Positions 1-8,762 of a stretch of DNA of 64,000 nt are shown here, piece by piece. Position 1 is the first letter of the stretch; the number at the start of each line of letters is the position of its first letter. The position numbers and the translations under genes were made by a program. This DNA is from Sphingomonas sp. S2M10 (GTDB lineage: Bacteria; Pseudomonadota; Alphaproteobacteria; Sphingomonadales; Sphingomonadaceae), in assembly GCF_012650175.1 (NCBI RefSeq), contig NZ_JAAILI010000080.1, forward strand, positions 124,001-188,000, written 5' to 3'. The notes under the pieces are model-generated. The model worked only from the letters and a program-made list of their open reading frames with translations. It ran no database searches and was not told the DNA's origin.

Positions 1-195
1 CCAGTGGCAGCGCGGATCGCGGTCGTTCAGCTTGGCGAGGAGCACCGCCATGTCCTGCGGCAAACCAAGGTCGCGGGCGTAGGCATCGGCAATCGCACGC
101 CCGATCCCATCGCAGGCGCGCGGCGCCTCGATGCGATACGGTGTCGCCGTGCTTGCCGCCTGAGCTTTGGAGGGTGCCGTCTGAACCACGGCCAC
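1..195 (-). CDS. Hypothetical protein, N-terminal part only
   Basis: A 65-codon open frame on the minus strand runs off the left edge. It starts at a GTG (193-195), and an in-frame TAG lies a little further upstream. The predicted peptide (AVVQTAPSKAQAASTATPYR near the start) has alphaproteobacterial-like composition, and it contains a short segment with two Cys (RACDGIG and DPRCHW). I do not recognise the family. It is divergent from glnE with only about 80 bp between the two starts. No convincing ribosome binding site is visible, so the start is uncertain. The other minus-strand frame here (Arg/His-rich) looks like noise. Confidence 0.4.
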   Translation of the reverse strand, partial: MAVVQTAPSKAQAASTATPYRIEAPRACDGIGRAIADAYARDLGLPQDMAVLLAKLNDRDPRCHW

Positions 196-277
196 AAAAC
201 GGTCATGTGACCCATTCGTTGCCTGCTATGTCTGCAATTCATCGCAGCTTTACGGTTTTTGGACGACAGGTGTCGGC

Positions 278-2953
278 GTGATCGATCCCGCATCCTCCTC
301 CGCGCTCCGGCGGATCGCAGAAAATTCTCCCTTCCTCGCCCTGGCATTGCAGCGTGAGCACGACATCGCCGAGGATCCCGCCGCTGCCCTGGCCGATCCG
401 ATCGCGGTCGCCGGCGCGCCTGCGGCCGACCTGGCGGAGCCGCGAGCGCTCCGCCTCCAGCGGCGTCGGCTGGCGCTGATCGCAGCGATCGGCGACCTAT
501 CGGGCGTCTATGATTTCGGGCGTACCACCCGGCTGCTGAGCGACTTCGCCGACGACGCGCTCGACCGCGCGATCACGGCGGCCATCCGTGAACGCACCCC
601 GGAGGCGGAACCGCGCGGCTTTGCGGCGATCGCGCTCGGCAAGCAGGGCAGCCGCGAGCTCAACTATTCGTCGGACATCGACCCCATCCTGATCTTCGAT
701 CCCGCGACGCTGCCGTGCCGGGCACGCGAGGTACCCGAGGAGGCGGCGGTGCGGATCGGCCGGCGGGTGCTGGAAATCCTGCAGCAGCGGGACGGCGACG
801 GCTATGTGCTGCGCGTGGATCTGCGGCTGCGTCCCTCCCCCGAGGTGACGCCGATCGCGCTGCCGGCGGAGGCGGCGATCAGCTATTACGAGAGCCAGGC
901 GCTGCCCTGGGAACGCGCCGCCTTCATCCGTGCACGGGCGGCGGCGGGCGACATCGCATTGGGGCAGGGCTTTCTCGATGCGATCCGGCCGTTCGTATGG
1001 CGGCGCGCGCTCGACTATGGGACGATTCGCGAGATCCAGGACATTTCCCGGCGGATCCGCGACCATCACCACCAGGGGCAGCGCTTCGGGCCCGGCTACG
1101 ACCTCAAGCGCGGGCGGGGCGGCATTCGCGAGGTGGAGTTCTTCGCGCAGATCCACCAGCTGATCCATGGCGGCCGCGATACCGCGCTGCGCGTGCCCGC
1201 AACCCGCGACGCGCTTGCCGCGCTCGCTGCCGCCGGGCGGATCGATGCCGGCGAGGCGGCGGCGCTGGACGAGGCCTATGTGTTGCTGCGCACGATCGAG
1301 CATCGCCTGCAGATGATCGACGATCGCCAGACGCACACGCTGCCGAGCGATCCCGCCGCGCTCGATCATGTCGCGCGGCTGCACGGGGTAGCGGACGGCG
1401 CGGCGCTGATCGCGCTGCTCCAGCCGCATGTCGAGCGGGTGGGCCGCATCTACGATGCGCTGGCCGAGGGCGGCGGCAGCGGCGTGCCGACCGATCCGGA
1501 CCTGCTGGGCGAGCGGCTGGCACAGGCGGGCTTCCCCGATGCCGACCTGGCCCGCCGCGTCGTGGAAGGTTGGCGCGGCGCCACCTATCCGGCGTTGCGC
1601 AGCCCGGCGGCGCAGGGCGCGCTGGAGGCGGTGCTGCCGACGCTGATGGCGGGGTTCGGCGGCGCACCCGATCCGCAGCATGCGATCACCCGCTTCGATG
1701 CCATGCTGAAGCGGCTGCCGAGCGCGGTTAACATCTTCCGTCTGCTGGAAGCGCAGCCGGCGCTCACCCGGTTGCTCAGCGCCATCCTGAGCCACGCGCC
1801 GACGCTGGCCGAACAGCTCGGCCGTCGCGCGGAACTGCTGGACGGCCTGATCGACGCGAGCGCGCTGGCGCCGGTGGGCGCGGTGCCCGATCTGGTCGCG
1901 ACGATGGCGGCGGCCGAGCGCGGTGCCGACTATCAGTGGCGGCTGGAACATGTCCGCCGCATCGTCAACGAGAAGCGGTTTGCGCTCGGCGCGCAGATCG
2001 TTGCCGGGGTCAGCGACCCATTGGCGGTCTCCGCCGGCTATGCACGGGTGGCGGAGGCGGCCATCGAAGTTCTGGCAGCCGCCGCGATCGAGGAATTTGC
2101 CGGGCAGCACGGCACGGTCGCTGGCAGCGAACTGGTGATCCTCGCGCTCGGCCGGATGGGGGGCGGGGCGCTCACCCATGCCTCGGACCTGGACCTGATC
2201 TACCTGTTCACCGGCGATTATGCGGCGGAATCCGACGGGCGTCGGCCGCTTGGCGCGGTGACCTATTATAATCGGCTGGCGCAGCGGGTGACCGCGGCGC
2301 TGTCGGTGCCGACCGCGGCGGGGCCGCTGTACGAAGTCGACACCCGGCTGCGGCCGTCCGGCACCCAGGGGCCGCTGTCCGTCTCGCTGGAGGGTTTCGC
2401 CGGCTATCAGGAGAAGGACGCCTGGACCTGGGAGCACATGGCGCTCACCCGGGCGCGGCCGGTGTTCGGCTCGGCTGCGGCGCGCGCGCAGGTACAGGCA
2501 ATCATCGACAAGGTGCTGCACGGCGCGCGGCCGGCGCGCGACATCCTTGCCGATGCCCGCAAGATGCGGGCGGACATGGCCGCGCACAAGCCGCCGGCGG
2601 GGCCGCTGGATGCCAAGCTGCTCGACGGCGGGCTGGTCGATCTTGAGTTCGCGGTGCACGTCCAGCAGCTCTGCCACCGCACCGGCTTTGATCCGCAGCT
2701 GGGGCGGGCAATCGATGCGCTGGCGGCGCAGGGCATCGTCCCGCCGGCGCTTCGCGGCGCACATGATTTCCTTACCCGGCTGCTGGTGACGCTGCGGCTC
2801 GTCGCGCCCGATGCGCAGCCGCCGGGCGAGCGCACCCGCGCGCTGATCGCCCGCGCGCTCGGCCTGAACGATTGGGAAGCGGTGGTTGCGACACTCGACG
2901 CGACGCGGCAGGAGGTGCGCCAATGCTGGGCCGCGATCCAGGCCCCCAACTGA
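278..2953 (+). CDS. glnE: Bifunctional glutamine synthetase adenylyltransferase / adenylyl-removing enzyme
   Basis: GlnE covalently modifies glutamine synthetase: it adds AMP to a Tyr when nitrogen is plentiful and removes it when nitrogen is scarce, under PII control. The 891-residue product has the usual family length and two nucleotidyltransferase-type halves. The N-terminal half carries LGKQGSRELNYSSDIDP (about residues 120-136), which in the family is the deadenylylation site. The C-terminal half carries LGRMGGGALTHASDLDL (about 623-640), the adenylylation site. The paired acidic residues of each (DID and DLD) are intact. The start is GTG. The next gene (bcp) begins 13 bp after the stop, so the two are probably co-transcribed. 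Confidence 0.96.
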   Translation: MIDPASSSALRRIAENSPFLALALQREHDIAEDPAAALADPIAVAGAPAADLAEPRALRLQRRRLALIAAIGDLSGVYDFGRTTRLLSDFADDALDRAITAAIRERTPEAEPRGFAAIALGKQGSRELNYSSDIDPILIFDPATLPCRAREVPEEAAVRIGRRVLEILQQRDGDGYVLRVDLRLRPSPEVTPIALPAEAAISYYESQALPWERAAFIRARAAAGDIALGQGFLDAIRPFVWRRALDYGTIREIQDISRRIRDHHHQGQRFGPGYDLKRGRGGIREVEFFAQIHQLIHGGRDTALRVPATRDALAALAAAGRIDAGEAAALDEAYVLLRTIEHRLQMIDDRQTHTLPSDPAALDHVARLHGVADGAALIALLQPHVERVGRIYDALAEGGGSGVPTDPDLLGERLAQAGFPDADLARRVVEGWRGATYPALRSPAAQGALEAVLPTLMAGFGGAPDPQHAITRFDAMLKRLPSAVNIFRLLEAQPALTRLLSAILSHAPTLAEQLGRRAELLDGLIDASALAPVGAVPDLVATMAAAERGADYQWRLEHVRRIVNEKRFALGAQIVAGVSDPLAVSAGYARVAEAAIEVLAAAAIEEFAGQHGTVAGSELVILALGRMGGGALTHASDLDLIYLFTGDYAAESDGRRPLGAVTYYNRLAQRVTAALSVPTAAGPLYEVDTRLRPSGTQGPLSVSLEGFAGYQEKDAWTWEHMALTRARPVFGSAAARAQVQAIIDKVLHGARPARDILADARKMRADMAAHKPPAGPLDAKLLDGGLVDLEFAVHVQQLCHRTGFDPQLGRAIDALAAQGIVPPALRGAHDFLTRLLVTLRLVAPDAQPPGERTRALIARALGLNDWEAVVATLDATRQEVRQCWAAIQAPN

Positions 2954-2966
2954 TGGAGACCAGGCA

Positions 2967-3437
2967 ATGAGCATCGAGCAAGGCGACGCGCTCCCCACCA
3001 GCGAACTGGTTGCGGCGGATGGCAGCGCGCTGGCGCTGCCCGCATGGGGCGCGGGCGCGCCGTTCGCCCTCTATTTCTATCCCAAGGACGATACCTCGGG
3101 CTGCACCCGCGAGGCGCAGGACTTCACGGCGCTGATGCCCGAGTTCACCGCGCTCGGCGTGCAGGTGCTGGGCATCTCCAAGGATCCGCCCGCCAAGCAC
3201 CAGAAGTTTACCGCCAAGTACGACCTCGCCGTGCCGCTCGCCACCGACGAGGACGGCGCGTTGATGGAGGCGCTGGGCGTGTGGGTCGAGAAGTCGATGT
3301 ACGGCAAGAAATATATGGGGATCGAGCGTTCGACCTTTCTGTTCGATTCCTCGGCCAAGCTGGTCCGCGCTTGGCGCAAGGTGAAGGTGCCTGGCCACGC
3401 CGCCGCGGTGCTGGACGCGGCGAGGGCGCTCGGGTGA
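2967..3437 (+). CDS. bcp: Bcp/PrxQ-type thiol peroxidase (peroxiredoxin)
   Basis: A 156-residue cytosolic peroxiredoxin that would reduce hydrogen and organic peroxides using thioredoxin or glutaredoxin electrons. The AhpC/TSA-fold motif FYPKDDTSGCTREA places the peroxidatic Cys at residue 46. I see no second Cys in the protein, so it should act as a 1-Cys enzyme, unlike PrxQ members with a resolving Cys five residues later. The ATG at 2967 is chosen because GGAGAC lies just upstream and family alignments begin here; the longer frame is upstream read-through. Its TGA overlaps the GTG start of the next gene. Confidence 0.95.
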   Translation: MSIEQGDALPTSELVAADGSALALPAWGAGAPFALYFYPKDDTSGCTREAQDFTALMPEFTALGVQVLGISKDPPAKHQKFTAKYDLAVPLATDEDGALMEALGVWVEKSMYGKKYMGIERSTFLFDSSAKLVRAWRKVKVPGHAAAVLDAARALG

Positions 3438-4237
3438 GCGAGCGGCGCAGCGTGGGGCAGGCGGTGCGGGCGGTGCTCGACGCCGCCGACCCGACCGACA
3501 AGGTGATGGCGGCGCGTGCCGCCGCGCGCGACTGGCGGCTGGGGCGGCTCGACTTTCGCTTCGACGTCGCGATGCCCGATCGCCCGGCACGTCCGGCCAC
3601 GCCCGAGCTGCTGCCGCCCAATCGCATGCCCAAGCGCGGGCGGGGCGGTTCCGAGCGCGGACGGATCGCGCTGATCCATGCGCTGGCGCATATCGAATTC
3701 GTCGCGATCGACCTCGCCTTCGATCTGGTCGGCCGTTTCGGCGCAGCGTTCCCTACCGGCTTCACCGACGACTGGATGCGGGTGGGCGCCGACGAGGCAA
3801 TGCACTTCGCGCTGCTCGACCGGCGGCTGCGCAGCCTGGGCAGTCACTATGGCGCGCTGCCGGCGCATGACGGATTATGGGATGCGGCGACGGAGACGGC
3901 CCATGATGCCAAGGCCCGGCTGGCGATCGTGCCAATGGTGCTGGAGGCGCGTGGGCTGGACGTGACACCGGCCACGATAGAGCGCTTCGAGGCCGTCGAT
4001 GATCGGATCACCGCCAGGATTTTGACGCGCATTGTCAACGACGAAGTGCGTCATGTCCGAGCGGGCACCACCTGGTTTGAGTCGGCCTGCGAGGCCGCTC
4101 GTTGCGTGCCGGAAACGACTTGGCAGGATCTTGTCCGTACCCATTTTCGGGGGGCCGTTAAGCCGCCGTTCAACGACTCGGCGCGCGAGTCAGCCGGTTT
4201 GACGCGGGATTACTACCAAGCGCTTGCCGCCGGCTGA
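3434..4237 (+). CDS. DUF455 family ferritin-like protein
   Basis: A 267-residue protein of the DUF455 family, which has a ferritin-like four-helix fold and is annotated as of unknown function. The helices carry spaced Glu/His pairs typical of a di-iron site: HIEFVAIDLAFDL, DEAMHFALLDRRL, VLEARGLDVTP and NDEVRHVRAGTTWF. This is consistent with a metal-binding oxidase or oxygenase, but no substrate can be named. The GTG start overlaps the bcp stop (GTGA), implying translational coupling with a peroxide-detoxifying enzyme. A longer frame extends upstream inside bcp but is clearly the out-of-frame shadow of bcp. Confidence 0.85.
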   Translation: MSERRSVGQAVRAVLDAADPTDKVMAARAAARDWRLGRLDFRFDVAMPDRPARPATPELLPPNRMPKRGRGGSERGRIALIHALAHIEFVAIDLAFDLVGRFGAAFPTGFTDDWMRVGADEAMHFALLDRRLRSLGSHYGALPAHDGLWDAATETAHDAKARLAIVPMVLEARGLDVTPATIERFEAVDDRITARILTRIVNDEVRHVRAGTTWFESACEAARCVPETTWQDLVRTHFRGAVKPPFNDSARESAGLTRDYYQALAAG

Positions 4238-4360
4238 TTATCCTCCAAAAGAGTCCCCAAGCGGGACGGCGAGGTCAGGGGCTGCCCAATCCGTCCGCAT
4301 CATCCTGAAGTGAAACGCTGGGTCGCTCCGTGTTCGCTTCCATGAATGCGCCGGGGACTC

Positions 4361-5530
4361 ATGGCTGTACCGTCTGAACGCAAGAACGACGAATTCGCAC
4401 GCAAGTTCCGGGACTTCTTCACCACCCGCGATGTGATTCTGCAGGAAGGCGGCAAGTTGCGGCGCTTCAGCGTGGGCGGTCGCTCACAGGCGCTGTTCGC
4501 CAGCGCGGCGACGCTGACCGTCCTGTTCTCCGGCTATGGCATGTCGCAGGCAATGGCAGGTGCGATCGCCTATACCGCCCCGGTTGCCGGCTCGCCCGAG
4601 GCGCAGGTCGCAGCAATGCGCGCGGAGGTCGCCCGCATGCGGGCCGAGGTGGCCGCCGCGAAGGCAGCGGCCAAGCTGCAGGCCGCCAAGATCGAGCAGC
4701 GCCAGGCGGTGCTGAACGCGGTCGTATCCGGCAAGGCCGATCGCTCGGTGCTCGAAGCCGATCTCGCTGTTGCGCCGAAGCAGACCAGCGCGCTCACCGA
4801 CGAGATCATCGCGCCGCTGCGCAAGGTGGAGGCGCGCCAGGTCGCGCTCGCGGTGCAGGCGCAGAAGGTCGGCGAAGCGCGGGTACGCCAGGCCGCTGCC
4901 CGCATTCGCCATCTCGGACTTGCGCCAAGCCGCTTCGTCAAGGTCAGTGTCGCGATGGGCGGGCCTTATGAGCCGGTCAGCGACGAGGATGCGGCGGTCG
5001 CCAGCGGCGCCGATGCCGATGCGCAGTTCCGCTCGCTGTTCGAAACCTGGAAGAAGCTGGATTCGATCGAATCGAGCACCATCTCGATCCCGTCGATGCA
5101 GCCGGTGCAGCATGTGACGTTCACGTCGATGTTCGGCGTGCGCTCGGATCCGTTCCGCGGCACCGCCGCGATGCATGCCGGCGTCGACATTCCCGGCCAG
5201 ATGGGTACGCCGGTCTATGCCACGGCCGACGGCATCGTCGCGCATGCCGGCCGCCAGGGCGGCTATGGCAACCTTGTCGAGATCAACCATGGCCGCGGTC
5301 TGGAGACGCGCTACGGCCATCTGTCCAAGATCCTGGTGACGGACAATACCCGCGTGCGTCGCGGCCAGATCATCGGGCTGATGGGCTCGACCGGCCGATC
5401 GACCGGCACCCACCTTCATTACGAGGTCCGCCTGGACGGCCGCGCGATCAACCCGATCCCCTTCATCCAGTCCGGCGAATATGTCGCGCAGGCGCCCACG
5501 AGCGGTGGCGCGGTGGGCGGTCCGCGCTGA
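4361..5530 (+). CDS. M23-family zinc metallopeptidase (LytM/NlpD-like)
   Basis: A membrane-anchored murein hydrolase or hydrolase activator. The N-terminus is cytoplasmic, followed by one hydrophobic segment (about residues 45-75), an Ala/Arg/Glu-rich coiled coil (about 85-140) and a C-terminal LytM domain. The zinc-site motifs are complete: HAGVDIPGQMGTPV supplies the first His and Asp, and GSTGRSTGTHLHYEVRLDG supplies the HxH pair. It would act in the periplasm during cell-wall growth or division. The ATG at 4361 follows GGGGACT closely; an in-frame ATG at 4346 is an alternative. A decayed copy of the same C-terminal motif lies near 31.8 kb on the other strand. Confidence 0.9.
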   Translation: MAVPSERKNDEFARKFRDFFTTRDVILQEGGKLRRFSVGGRSQALFASAATLTVLFSGYGMSQAMAGAIAYTAPVAGSPEAQVAAMRAEVARMRAEVAAAKAAAKLQAAKIEQRQAVLNAVVSGKADRSVLEADLAVAPKQTSALTDEIIAPLRKVEARQVALAVQAQKVGEARVRQAAARIRHLGLAPSRFVKVSVAMGGPYEPVSDEDAAVASGADADAQFRSLFETWKKLDSIESSTISIPSMQPVQHVTFTSMFGVRSDPFRGTAAMHAGVDIPGQMGTPVYATADGIVAHAGRQGGYGNLVEINHGRGLETRYGHLSKILVTDNTRVRRGQIIGLMGSTGRSTGTHLHYEVRLDGRAINPIPFIQSGEYVAQAPTSGGAVGGPR

Positions 5531-5579
5531 GCGCGATCGCCGCATTGCCGGACGGGCGCCGGCGCATTATCTGACGCCC

Positions 5580-5924
5580 ATGACCACCACCCTCGAACAG
5601 CCCGCCATCGCCTTGACGCCCGCCGCTGCGGCGCGCGTCGCGGCGATCGCCACCAAGCAGGCCAAGCCTGCGATCCTCCGGCTTTCGGTGGAAGGCGGCG
5701 GTTGTTCGGGTTTCCAGTATCGCTTCGGTCTTGCCGAGGGCGTGGAAGCCGACGACAGCGTCGCGGAAGTGGACGGGGTGCGGCTGGTGGTCGACGCCGT
5801 GAGCCTGGATCTTGTCCGCGGCGCGCAGGTGGATTTCATCGACAATCTCGGCGGCGCGCATTTCGCGGTGACCAACCCCAATGCGGCATCCGGTTGCGGC
5901 TGCGGCACCAGCTTCTCGATCTGA
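5580..5924 (+). CDS. erpA: A-type iron-sulfur carrier protein ErpA
   Basis: A 114-residue HesB/IscA-family protein that carries and inserts Fe-S clusters into apo-enzymes. The three conserved cysteines are present: one in EGGGCSGFQYRF and the terminal pair in SGCGCGTSFSI. Length and motifs fit ErpA, although the sequence alone does not strictly separate ErpA from IscA. The ATG at 5580 is chosen because upstream codons read through the end of the M23 gene. Xth starts 10 bp downstream, a neighbourhood I regard as common in alphaproteobacteria. Confidence 0.9.
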   Translation: MTTTLEQPAIALTPAAAARVAAIATKQAKPAILRLSVEGGGCSGFQYRFGLAEGVEADDSVAEVDGVRLVVDAVSLDLVRGAQVDFIDNLGGAHFAVTNPNAASGCGCGTSFSI

Positions 5925-5934
5925 GCGCAAGCCG

Positions 5935-6705
5935 TTGAAGATCGTCAGCTACAACGTCAACGGCATCAAGGCGCGGATCGATCGCCTGGTCGAGTATCTT
6001 ACCGAGCAGCAGCCGGACATCGTGTGTCTGCAGGAGCTGAAGAGCTCCGATGACACGCTGCCGGTCGCCGCGATCGAGGCGGCGGGCTATGGCGCGGTGT
6101 GGCACGGGCAAAAGGGCTTCAACGGCGTCGCGATCCTTGCCAGGGGCCAGCAGCCGGTCGAGCGCCAGCGTGGGCTGGCCGGTGATCCCGAGGATGCGCA
6201 CAGCCGTTATATCGAGGCCGAGGTCGGCGATCTGATCATCGGCGGGCTCTATCTGCCGAACGGCAATCCGCAGCCCGGGCCAAAGTTCGACTACAAGCTG
6301 CGCTGGATGGAGCGGCTCTACGATCGCGCCGCCGAACTGCTTGCCGAGGAGCGACCCGCGATCCTTGCCGGCGATTTCAACGTCATCCCGAATGACGACG
6401 ATACCTTCTCGGTTCGCGCCATGGCCGAGGATGCGCTGATGCAGCCCGAATCGCGCGAGCGTTACCGCATGCTGCTCGCGCAGGGTTGGACCGATGCGCT
6501 GCGCACGCGCTTCCCCAGGGGTGGCGTGTGGACCTTCTGGGACTATCAGGCGGGCGCCTGGCAGCGCGACGCCGGGTTCCGCATCGACCATCTGCTGCTC
6601 AGCCCGCAGGCGGCGGACCGGTTCACCGACGCGGGCGTCGACAAGGCGTATCGCGGCCGCGAAAAGGCGAGCGATCACGCCCCGACCTGGGTGACGCTGC
6701 GCTAG
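5935..6705 (+). CDS. xth: Exodeoxyribonuclease III / AP endonuclease
   Basis: A class II AP endonuclease and 3'-5' exonuclease of base excision repair. The 256-residue product shows the exonuclease/endonuclease/phosphatase fold motifs: KIVSYNVNGIKAR at the start, CLQELK (metal-binding Glu), GDFNVIPND (Asp/Asn), RIDHLLLS and SDHAPTW (catalytic His). The TTG at 5935 is taken as the start because it places KIVSYNVNG at the N-terminus as in family members. The longer open frame overlaps erpA out of frame. It is probably co-transcribed with erpA. Confidence 0.93.
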   Translation: MKIVSYNVNGIKARIDRLVEYLTEQQPDIVCLQELKSSDDTLPVAAIEAAGYGAVWHGQKGFNGVAILARGQQPVERQRGLAGDPEDAHSRYIEAEVGDLIIGGLYLPNGNPQPGPKFDYKLRWMERLYDRAAELLAEERPAILAGDFNVIPNDDDTFSVRAMAEDALMQPESRERYRMLLAQGWTDALRTRFPRGGVWTFWDYQAGAWQRDAGFRIDHLLLSPQAADRFTDAGVDKAYRGREKASDHAPTWVTLR

Positions 6706-6842
6706 GCGCAGCCACCTTACCCTCCTCATCACGATGGCGGCTTGGTGATTTGCGCCAAGCTTTGGTCAAATGCGCCGTGTTGTAGCGCTATGACACTTTA
6801 ATGAATTCTGTTAAGCTATTGAAACTACGCGATTATGAAAAC

Positions 6843-6858
6843 TGGCACGGCTCCTGCA
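6843..6858 (+). promoter_or_regulatory. Sigma-54-type promoter (-24/-12)
   Basis: TGGCACGGCTCCTGCA matches the RpoN consensus TGGCACG-N4-TTGCA with one mismatch. The invariant GG (6844-6845) and GC (6856-6857) are exactly ten bases apart. It sits in a relatively AT-rich 215-bp intergenic region and points at the small secreted-protein gene beginning about 60 bp downstream. The motif match is direct; promoter activity is inferred. Confidence 0.6.
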
Positions 6859-6920
6859 AAATACTGAGATACCGGCGAAAGCGAAGGAGCGTCGGACCTC
6901 GAAGCAGACAGGAACCTGAC

Positions 6921-7199
6921 ATGAGCGCAAATCGCACCACCCATATCCTAGGCCTGATTCCTGCCGCCGCGCTGCTCGCAACGATGCTGGCTGCTGCCGC
7001 ATCGGCTCAGGCCGCGCCGGAGCCGGAGCAGCCCCAGGCCGTCGCGAAGAAGGACCTTCGCACGCTGGACCCGATCGCACGGCGCCATGTCTGGTGCGTC
7101 GAACGCAAGGCAAGCGACGGCACGACCAAGAAGATCAAGCAGTGCAAGACCCGCGGCGAGTGGATCCGCGAAGGCAACGATCCCTTCCGCGAATACTGA
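6921..7199 (+). CDS. Small secreted protein with CKTRxEWI motif
   Basis: A 92-residue protein with a Sec signal peptide (about residues 1-35, hydrophobic core AAALLATMLAAAASAQA) and a short mature domain containing two cysteines: VWCVERK and KQCKTRGEWI. AGGAA lies before the ATG. A second gene directly downstream has the same architecture and motif, so they are probably paralogues. Function is unknown; small proteins with a Cys-Lys-Thr-Arg-x-Glu-Trp motif recur in sphingomonads as hypotheticals. The two Cys could form a disulfide in the periplasm. A sigma-54-like promoter lies upstream. Confidence 0.75.
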   Translation: MSANRTTHILGLIPAAALLATMLAAAASAQAAPEPEQPQAVAKKDLRTLDPIARRHVWCVERKASDGTTKKIKQCKTRGEWIREGNDPFREY

Positions 7200-7294
7200 T
7201 CGCCCACACCACCCGCTGACATCGCAATACACCACCCAACCCCCGCATCGCGTGCGGCGGAACGATCCCGCACGCCTTTTTCAGGAGAAGAGAC

Positions 7295-7558
7295 ATGACC
7301 AACGTTGCTCGTACCGCTCGCATCGGCGCCACCCTGTTCGGCGCCTGCGCCCTGATCGCCATCGGCACGGCTCCGGCAAGCGCGGCGCCCGACAAGGAGA
7401 AGCGCGTACAGCCCGCGGCAACGACGGAAGCCGGTTCGGTCCGGGTGTGCGTGCAGCAGCAGGCGATCACCGGCTCGCGCATCGCGCCGCCGCGCAAGTG
7501 CAAGACGCGCGCTGAATGGATCAAGGAAACCGGCGTCGACCCGCTGGCGACCCGCTGA
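7295..7558 (+). CDS. Small secreted protein with CKTRxEWI motif (paralogue)
   Basis: An 87-residue protein with a signal peptide (ATLFGACALIAIGTAPASAA) and a mature part ending in GSRIAPPRKCKTRAEWI. It shares the K-x-CKTRxEWI core and a preceding Cys (RVCVQQQ) with the gene 95 bp upstream, which supports tandem duplication. The ATG has AGGAGAAG just upstream. It probably belongs to the same transcription unit as its neighbour, since no promoter is obvious between them. No enzymatic motif is present. Role unknown; a periplasmic location is inferred from the signal peptide. Confidence 0.75.
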   Translation: MTNVARTARIGATLFGACALIAIGTAPASAAPDKEKRVQPAATTEAGSVRVCVQQQAITGSRIAPPRKCKTRAEWIKETGVDPLATR

Positions 7559-7569
7559 GTACCGGCGTG

Positions 7570-7594
7570 CAGCGGGCGGAAGGCCCGCCCGCTG
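7570..7594. terminator. Hairpin between convergent genes
   Basis: CAGCGGGCGG and CCGCCCGCTG form a perfect 10-bp stem with a 5-base loop, between the stop of the small secreted-protein gene and the stop of the convergent GNAT-like gene. There is no clear T-run on either side, so it may be a weak bidirectional terminator. Confidence 0.5.
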
Positions 7595-7604
7595 CCACCG
7601 TCGG

Positions 7605-8762
7605 TCAGAGCGGCTTCTGGTAGATCAGATATTCGCGGTTGATCTCGCTTTTGATCGCATCGGCGATCGCGATCATTCCCTGGTTGTCGTCCAGAATCCA
7701 TCCGATTTCGCCGCGCGTCGCGCCGTATCTGGAGACTGCTGCGCGGCGGATATATTCGATCATCATGAAGGCCAGCTGGCTCGCCATGCGCGAGCTCTGC
7801 AGCCGCTTCACCACGCCCATCAGCGGCACGCGCATCGTCCGCGCCTTGGGCCGCTGCAGCCACAGCAGCAGCTTCGCCCAGCCGAACGGAAAGAGCGAAC
7901 CCTTCAAGGGCTTCAGCGGCTCGTTGAGGTCGGGCAGGGTGACCATGAACGCGACCGGCTCGCCGTCATATTCGGCAATGCGGATCAGATCGTTGAACAC
8001 CAGCGGCTTCAGCTTCTTGCCGACATCGTCCACCTCGGGCTGGGTGAGCGGCACGAAGCCCCAGTTATCGCCCCAGGCATCGTTGAGGATGGCGAGGATG
8101 ATCGCCGCTTCCTCGGCGAATTTGGACTTGTCGACTTCCCGGATGCGGATGCGCGCATTCTTCTCGCCCGCGGCGACGATGCGCTGCACGATCGGCGGGA
8201 ATTCCTTGCTGATGTCCAGTTCATAGGTGACCAGCTTCTTGGCCGGGCCATAGCCCTGCGCCTCGATCCACCCCTGGTAGCGCGCCGGGTGGTGGCCCAT
8301 CAGCACGGTCGGCGGATGGTCATGGCCCTTCACCAGCAGGCCGGGCTCCTCCCAGATCGACAGGCTCACCGGGCCGAGCGCCTTGGTCATGCCCTTGGCG
8401 CGCAGCCAGTCCTCGGCATGGGCGATCACCGCGGCGGCGACGCCGGCATCCTCCGCCTCGAACATGCCCCAGAAACCGGTGCCGGGGCCGAAGCCCTGCT
8501 CGGGCGGCATCTGCAGCGCCAGCGTGTCGATATGCGCCGAGATGCGGCCGACGACCTTGCCCCCGCGCTCGGCGAGGAACAGCTGGCCCTCGGCATGGCT
8601 GAACCAGCCATTCTTGCTTGGGCTGATCGTTCCCGCCACTTCATCGCGCAGCGGCGCGACCCAGTTCGGATCGTCGCCGTTCAGGCGATAGGCAAGCTCG
8701 ATAAACGCCTTGATATCGGCCTTGCCCGAAACGGGCCGGACCTTGAGATCGGCACTAGCCAC
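7605..8762 (-). CDS. GNAT-fold-like conserved protein
   Basis: A 385-residue cytosolic protein. The N-terminal part (about 1-130) resembles an acyl-CoA N-acyltransferase fold: KAFIELAYRLNGDDPNWVAP, FLAERGGKVVGRISAHID, then FWGMFEAEDAGVAAAV. The C-terminal half is typical of a long uncharacterised alphaproteobacterial family, some members of which are labelled dATP pyrophosphohydrolase in databases. I see no Nudix motif, so that label looks unsupported here. It is monocistronic and convergent with the small secreted-protein genes. Substrate unknown. Confidence 0.7.
   Translation of the reverse strand: MASADLKVRPVSGKADIKAFIELAYRLNGDDPNWVAPLRDEVAGTISPSKNGWFSHAEGQLFLAERGGKVVGRISAHIDTLALQMPPEQGFGPGTGFWGMFEAEDAGVAAAVIAHAEDWLRAKGMTKALGPVSLSIWEEPGLLVKGHDHPPTVLMGHHPARYQGWIEAQGYGPAKKLVTYELDISKEFPPIVQRIVAAGEKNARIRIREVDKSKFAEEAAIILAILNDAWGDNWGFVPLTQPEVDDVGKKLKPLVFNDLIRIAEYDGEPVAFMVTLPDLNEPLKPLKGSLFPFGWAKLLLWLQRPKARTMRVPLMGVVKRLQSSRMASQLAFMMIEYIRRAAVSRYGATRGEIGWILDDNQGMIAIADAIKSEINREYLIYQKPL

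Noticed and set aside
497-2998. An 833-codon open frame antisense to glnE
   Set aside because: Same effect of codon bias; no family motif and low-complexity composition.
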